DNA from: Sulfurimonas sp.
Lineage (GTDB): Bacteria; Campylobacterota; Campylobacteria; Campylobacterales; Sulfurimonadaceae
Assembly (NCBI GenBank): GCA_027066935.1
Contig: JAMOMX010000309.1
Location: 1-9,309, forward strand
DNA length: 9,309 bases
Direction of reading: 5' to 3'
Shown here: one piece after another, positions 5,776-9,309 of the stretch
Layout: the number at the start of each line of letters is the position of its first letter
Position numbering within the stretch: the stretch's first letter is position 1
Notes under the pieces: model-generated
Databases searched by the model: none
The model's input: the letters and a program-made list of their open reading frames with translations, nothing else
Told to the model about the DNA's origin: nothing
Made by a program: the position numbers and the translations under genes

Positions 5776-8700
5776 ATGCCAAAACGCACCGATATAAATA
5801 CTATTTTACTTATTGGCTCAGGTCCTATTATTATTGGTCAAGCATGTGAATTTGACTACTCAGGAACTCAAGCTGTTAAAACTTTAAAGGAGTTGGGCTA
5901 TCGTGTAGTTCTAATCAATTCTAACCCTGCAACAATTATGACAGATCCAGAGTTTGCTGATAGAACTTTCATTGAACCAATCAAAGAAGATGTAATTGCT
6001 AAAATCATCAAAGAAGAAAATGTAGATGCTGTACTTCCAACTATGGGTGGACAAACTGCACTAAATGTTGCAACATCTATGTATGAAAAAGGGATGCTTG
6101 AGGGTATAGAATTTTTAGGTGCAACTCCAGAAGCTATCCATAAAGGTGAGGATCGCTCAGCTTTTAATGAAGCTATGATAAAAATTGGTATGGACCTACC
6201 AAAAAGTCGTAATGCTTATAGCGTAGATGAAGCCATAAAAGCTGTTAGAGAGATTGGTTTTCCTGTAATTTCTAGAGCCTCTTTTACACTTGCTGGTGGT
6301 GGTTCAGGTGTAGCATATAATATGGAAGAGTTTAAAAAATTAGCTGAAGAGGGTTTATCTGCTTCACCTGTAAATGAAATAGAAATTATGGAATCTATGC
6401 TTGGTTGGAAAGAGTATGAGATGGAAGTTATCCGTGATAAATCAGATAACTGTATCATAGTCTGTGCCATAGAGAACTTTGACCCAATGGGTGTACATAC
6501 TGGAGATTCTATCACTGTAGCCCCTGCTCTTACATTAACAGATAAAGAATACCAAAGAATGCGTGATGCTTCTTTTGCAATTTTAAGAGAGATTGGTGTA
6601 GATACTGGTGGCTCTAATGTCCAATTCTCAATCTGTCCTAAAACTGGTCGTATGATAGTCATTGAGATGAATCCTCGTGTATCTCGTTCATCTGCTCTTG
6701 CATCAAAGGCAACTGGTTACCCTATTGCAAAAGTTGCAACTCTACTAGCTGTTGGTTTTACTCTTGATGAGATTACAAATGATATCACAGGTACTCCTGC
6801 TGCTTTTGAGCCAGTAATTGATTATGTTGTTACAAAAATTCCCCGTTTTACATTTGAAAAATTTCCAGAAGCTGTAAATACTTTAAGTACAAGTATGAAA
6901 TCTGTTGGTGAAGTTATGGCAATTGGTCGTACATTTAAAGAATCAGTTCAAAAAGCTCTTTGTTCACTAGAAACTGATCTTTGTGGATTTAATGAGCGTG
7001 AGGGTGATGATGAGTTTATAAAACATGAAATTCGTCGTCCAAATGCAGATCGTATCCTTTATGTAGCTGAGGGTTTTCGTCGTGGTATGAGTGTTGAAGA
7101 GATGTTTGATACTTGTGCTATTGACCCATGGTTTTTATACCAAATGCAAGAGATGTTAGAATCTGAAACAAAAATTACAGATAAAATTTTATTTGATGCA
7201 GAATTTATGAGGAGTGTCAAAGTTGACGGTTTTTCAGATAAAAGAATCTCTCAACTAATCGCTAAAAATTCAAACCATAATGTAAGTGAAGATGATGTTT
7301 ATAAAGCTAGAAAAACCTTAGGAGTATCACTAGAGTTTAACGAAGTTGATACTTGTGCTGCTGAGTTTAAAGCTTTAACACCATATCTTTACTCAACTAC
7401 AAACATCACTAAACTACCAAATGTAACCTCTCGTGTAAGTGATAAAAGAAAAGTTCTTATTCTTGGTGGTGGACCAAACAGAATTGGTCAGGGTATTGAG
7501 TTTGATTACTGTTGTGTTCATGCTGCATTTGCGCTTAAAGAGATGGATATTGAGTGTATTATGTATAACTGTAATCCTGAGACTGTTTCAACTGATTATG
7601 ATACTTCTGATGTATTATATTTTGAACCAATTGATTTTGAGCATGTAAGAGAAGTTATAGAAAATGAGCAACCAGATGGAATTATAGTTCACTTTGGTGG
7701 GCAAACTCCTCTTAAACTTGCAGACGCATTAACAAAAATTGGTGCAAATATCTCTGGAACTCCTTCTGCTGTAATTGATTTAGCAGAGGACCGTGAACAA
7801 TTTTCTGATTTTGTAAACAAACATGGACTTAAGCAGCCTGCAAATGGATTGGCTCGTAAAAAAGAGGAAGCATCTCCAATAGCAGAGAAACTTGGATATC
7901 CTGTTTTAGTGCGTCCATCATTTGTTCTGGGTGGTCGTGGGATGAAAATAGTATATTCAGAAGATGAACTCAATCAATATATGACTTTAGCAATAAGTGT
8001 TTCAAATGAAGCACCTGTTTTAATTGACAAGTTTTTAGACCAAGCGATAGAGCTTGATGTTGATGCTATTTGTGATGGAACTGATGTTTATATCGGTTCA
8101 GTTATGCAACACATTGAAGAAGCTGGAATTCATTCAGGAGATAGTGCTTGTTCCCTTCCTCCTGTAAATTTAAGTGATGAGATGATTGCAAAAGTTGAGT
8201 CTCAAACAAAAATTATAGCTCTAGGACTTGGCGTTATTGGACTTATGAATGTTCAATACGCAATTTATCAAGATGAGATTTATCTGATTGAAGTAAACCC
8301 TCGTGCATCTCGTACAGTTCCATTTGTATCTAAAGCGACAGGGATGCCACTTGCAAAAGTTGCTACTCGAGTAATGATGGGTGAGACACTAGTTAGTTCA
8401 CTAGATTATTATGATAACAACAATATAGTTCATAAAGAAAATGATGTACTAAAACCTCACTTAAAAGGTCATGTATCTGTTAAAGAGGCAGTTTTTCCTT
8501 TCCATAAACTTTATGGTGCAGATTTAGTTTTATCTCCTGAGATGAAATCAACTGGTGAAGTTATGGGCATTAGTTCTAACTTTGGAATCTCTTTTGCAAA
8601 AGCACAGCTCTCTGCAGGAAATAAAATTCCAACTGATGGGACATGTTTTTTAAGTTTTGTAGATACAGATAAAAAATACGCAAAAGAGATTGGTTCTGGA

Positions 8701-9033
8701 TTAGTTAAACATGGTTTTAAGCTTGTTGCAACTAAAGGGACACAAAAAGTTTTACAAGAAGCTGGAGTAGAGTGTGAAGTTATACTCAAAATCTCTGAAG
8801 GTCGTCCAAACATTGAAGATAGTATGAAAAATGATGAGATAGCAATGGCAATTAATACATCTGATAACAATACTTCTAAAAAAGATGCTACAGTTATTCG
8901 TCAAGAGGTATTAAAAAGAAGTATCCCATACTTTACAACTTTGAGTGCTGCTAGAGCTTTAATATTAGCACTTGATGAGATGAAAAATGATTCATGGTCA
9001 GACGTAAAAGCACTTCAAGATTTTTTAGCATAG
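5776..9033 (+). CDS. carB: Carbamoyl-phosphate synthase large subunit CarB
   Basis: CarB makes carbamoyl phosphate from bicarbonate, two ATP and ammonia delivered by the glutaminase subunit CarA, feeding pyrimidine and arginine synthesis in the cytoplasm. The 1085-aa product slightly exceeds the 1073 aa of E. coli. Order of domains: carboxyphosphate ATP-grasp half (1 to about 400, beginning with GSGPIIIGQACEFDYSGTQA), oligomerisation domain (about 400-550), carbamoyl-phosphate ATP-grasp half (about 555-945, with GGGPNRIGQGIEFDYCCVHA and the glycine-rich RPSFVLGGRGM), and C-terminal MGS-type allosteric domain (about 955-1085). In the last, Lys966, Thr986, Thr989 and Lys1005 match the E. coli UMP/IMP-site Lys954, Thr974, Thr977 and Lys993, so nucleotide control is probably kept. 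AAGG at 5766-5769 is 6 nt before the ATG. carA is not adjacent. The promoter and leader palindrome upstream are listed separately. Confidence 0.98.
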   Translation: MPKRTDINTILLIGSGPIIIGQACEFDYSGTQAVKTLKELGYRVVLINSNPATIMTDPEFADRTFIEPIKEDVIAKIIKEENVDAVLPTMGGQTALNVATSMYEKGMLEGIEFLGATPEAIHKGEDRSAFNEAMIKIGMDLPKSRNAYSVDEAIKAVREIGFPVISRASFTLAGGGSGVAYNMEEFKKLAEEGLSASPVNEIEIMESMLGWKEYEMEVIRDKSDNCIIVCAIENFDPMGVHTGDSITVAPALTLTDKEYQRMRDASFAILREIGVDTGGSNVQFSICPKTGRMIVIEMNPRVSRSSALASKATGYPIAKVATLLAVGFTLDEITNDITGTPAAFEPVIDYVVTKIPRFTFEKFPEAVNTLSTSMKSVGEVMAIGRTFKESVQKALCSLETDLCGFNEREGDDEFIKHEIRRPNADRILYVAEGFRRGMSVEEMFDTCAIDPWFLYQMQEMLESETKITDKILFDAEFMRSVKVDGFSDKRISQLIAKNSNHNVSEDDVYKARKTLGVSLEFNEVDTCAAEFKALTPYLYSTTNITKLPNVTSRVSDKRKVLILGGGPNRIGQGIEFDYCCVHAAFALKEMDIECIMYNCNPETVSTDYDTSDVLYFEPIDFEHVREVIENEQPDGIIVHFGGQTPLKLADALTKIGANISGTPSAVIDLAEDREQFSDFVNKHGLKQPANGLARKKEEASPIAEKLGYPVLVRPSFVLGGRGMKIVYSEDELNQYMTLAISVSNEAPVLIDKFLDQAIELDVDAICDGTDVYIGSVMQHIEEAGIHSGDSACSLPPVNLSDEMIAKVESQTKIIALGLGVIGLMNVQYAIYQDEIYLIEVNPRASRTVPFVSKATGMPLAKVATRVMMGETLVSSLDYYDNNNIVHKENDVLKPHLKGHVSVKEAVFPFHKLYGADLVLSPEMKSTGEVMGISSNFGISFAKAQLSAGNKIPTDGTCFLSFVDTDKKYAKEIGSGLVKHGFKLVATKGTQKVLQEAGVECEVILKISEGRPNIEDSMKNDEIAMAINTSDNNTSKKDATVIRQEVLKRSIPYFTTLSAARALILALDEMKNDSWSDVKALQDFLA

Positions 9034-9309
9034 AAAAAGATATAATTCTTTCACAAACCGACACTACTGTTGGTTTTATATCTCAAAACCATGCTAAATT
9101 ATCAGAGATAAAATCACGTCCAACTTCAAAACCATTTATAAAAATATATAACTCCTTTTTAGAGTGTGAGAGTAGAATTCCTCACTCTAAAAAATCTTTT
9201 GTAAGACGAAGTAAAAAAACAACATTTATTGTAAAAAACAAAGCATTTAGAATTAATGCAAATCTTAAAAACTCACAAATCTTAAGAAATTTAAAATGGC
9301 ACTACTCAA
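8994..9309 (+). CDS. Compact Sua5/YrdC (TsaC-like) family protein, 3' end missing
   Basis: Family members form threonylcarbamoyl-AMP from threonine, bicarbonate and ATP for the t6A modification of ANN-decoding tRNAs. From ATG 8994 the frame is open for 105 codons to the window end. The core begins LSQTDTTVGFISQN, the Sua5/YrdC TDT-G motif, followed by IKSRPTSKPF (Lys40, Arg42), the KxR signature. The last codons, KWHYS, are where the family's STSAN motif would start. Between them SFVRRSKKTTFI (from about residue 70) takes the place of the PGPxT segment of standard TsaC. The start is uncertain. ATG 8994 overlaps carB by 40 nt out of frame, adds 18 residues before the conserved LSQTDTT, and has only a weak GAGATGA upstream. 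The only codons nearer the core are ATA 9042 and ATT 9045. The coupling suggests cotranscription with carB. Family fairly sure, enzymatic role inferred. Confidence 0.72.
   Translation, partial: MVRRKSTSRFFSIEKDIILSQTDTTVGFISQNHAKLSEIKSRPTSKPFIKIYNSFLECESRIPHSKKSFVRRSKKTTFIVKNKAFRINANLKNSQILRNLKWHYS

Noticed and set aside
6216..6662. Minus-strand open frames inside clpX, mreB and carB (also 4542-4856, 7689-7973, 8511-8870)
   Set aside because: They lie opposite strongly conserved coding sequence, have serine-rich low-quality translations, and lack ribosome-binding sites and family motifs.
7439..7648. Plus-strand 69-codon frame within carB
   Set aside because: It is an alternative reading of the conserved second ATP-grasp region of carB; the hydrophobic translation is a by-product of codon composition.

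Overview
The window is a low-GC, AT-rich stretch of bacterial chromosome with short intergenic gaps. The gene order fabZ-lpxA-clpX-mreB-mreC-carB matches the arrangement I know from Campylobacterota (Epsilonproteobacteria). The promoters fit as well: extended -10 boxes of the form TTTnGCTATAAT with no clear -35. Protein sequences suggest a Sulfurimonas-like organism, though genus level is only an inference. Everything here looks like conserved core genome; I see no phage, IS element, CRISPR array, tRNA or rRNA.

Left end (1-203): the first 29 codons of a flavin-dependent NAD(P)H oxidoreductase run leftward off the window. It is transcribed divergently from queH across an AT-rich region with one -10 box for each direction. 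Next (204-1286) comes queH, an iron-sulfur epoxyqueuosine reductase for the last step of queuosine tRNA modification. Its open frame carries the essential N-terminal Cys-Cys pair but has no ATG, GTG or TTG ahead of it. The best start is an ATT codon at 204 placed correctly behind a Shine-Dalgarno sequence. Starting at the first conventional codon (TTG 282) would remove the Cys pair.

Centre (1335-5617): a tight operon with its own promoter. FabZ makes acyl-ACPs, LpxA takes a hydroxyacyl-ACP for the first step of lipid A synthesis, ClpX is the unfoldase of ClpXP, and MreB and MreC build the rod-shape elongation machinery. lpxA/clpX overlap by 4 nt and mreB/mreC by 8 nt, which suggests translational coupling. 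The theme is envelope growth, with a protein quality-control ATPase in the middle.

Right (5618-9309): a 158-nt gap holds a strong -10 box and a 56-bp imperfect palindrome lying in the predicted carB leader. carB (1085 aa) encodes the large subunit of carbamoyl-phosphate synthase, for pyrimidine and arginine synthesis; carA is not adjacent. Out of frame with the carB 3' end, and overlapping it if its first ATG is used, a compact Sua5/YrdC (TsaC-like) gene for t6A tRNA modification begins and runs off the window.

No new multigene system is evident. The points most worth following up are the ATT start of queH, the palindrome in the carB leader, and the divergent, compact Sua5/YrdC-like protein.
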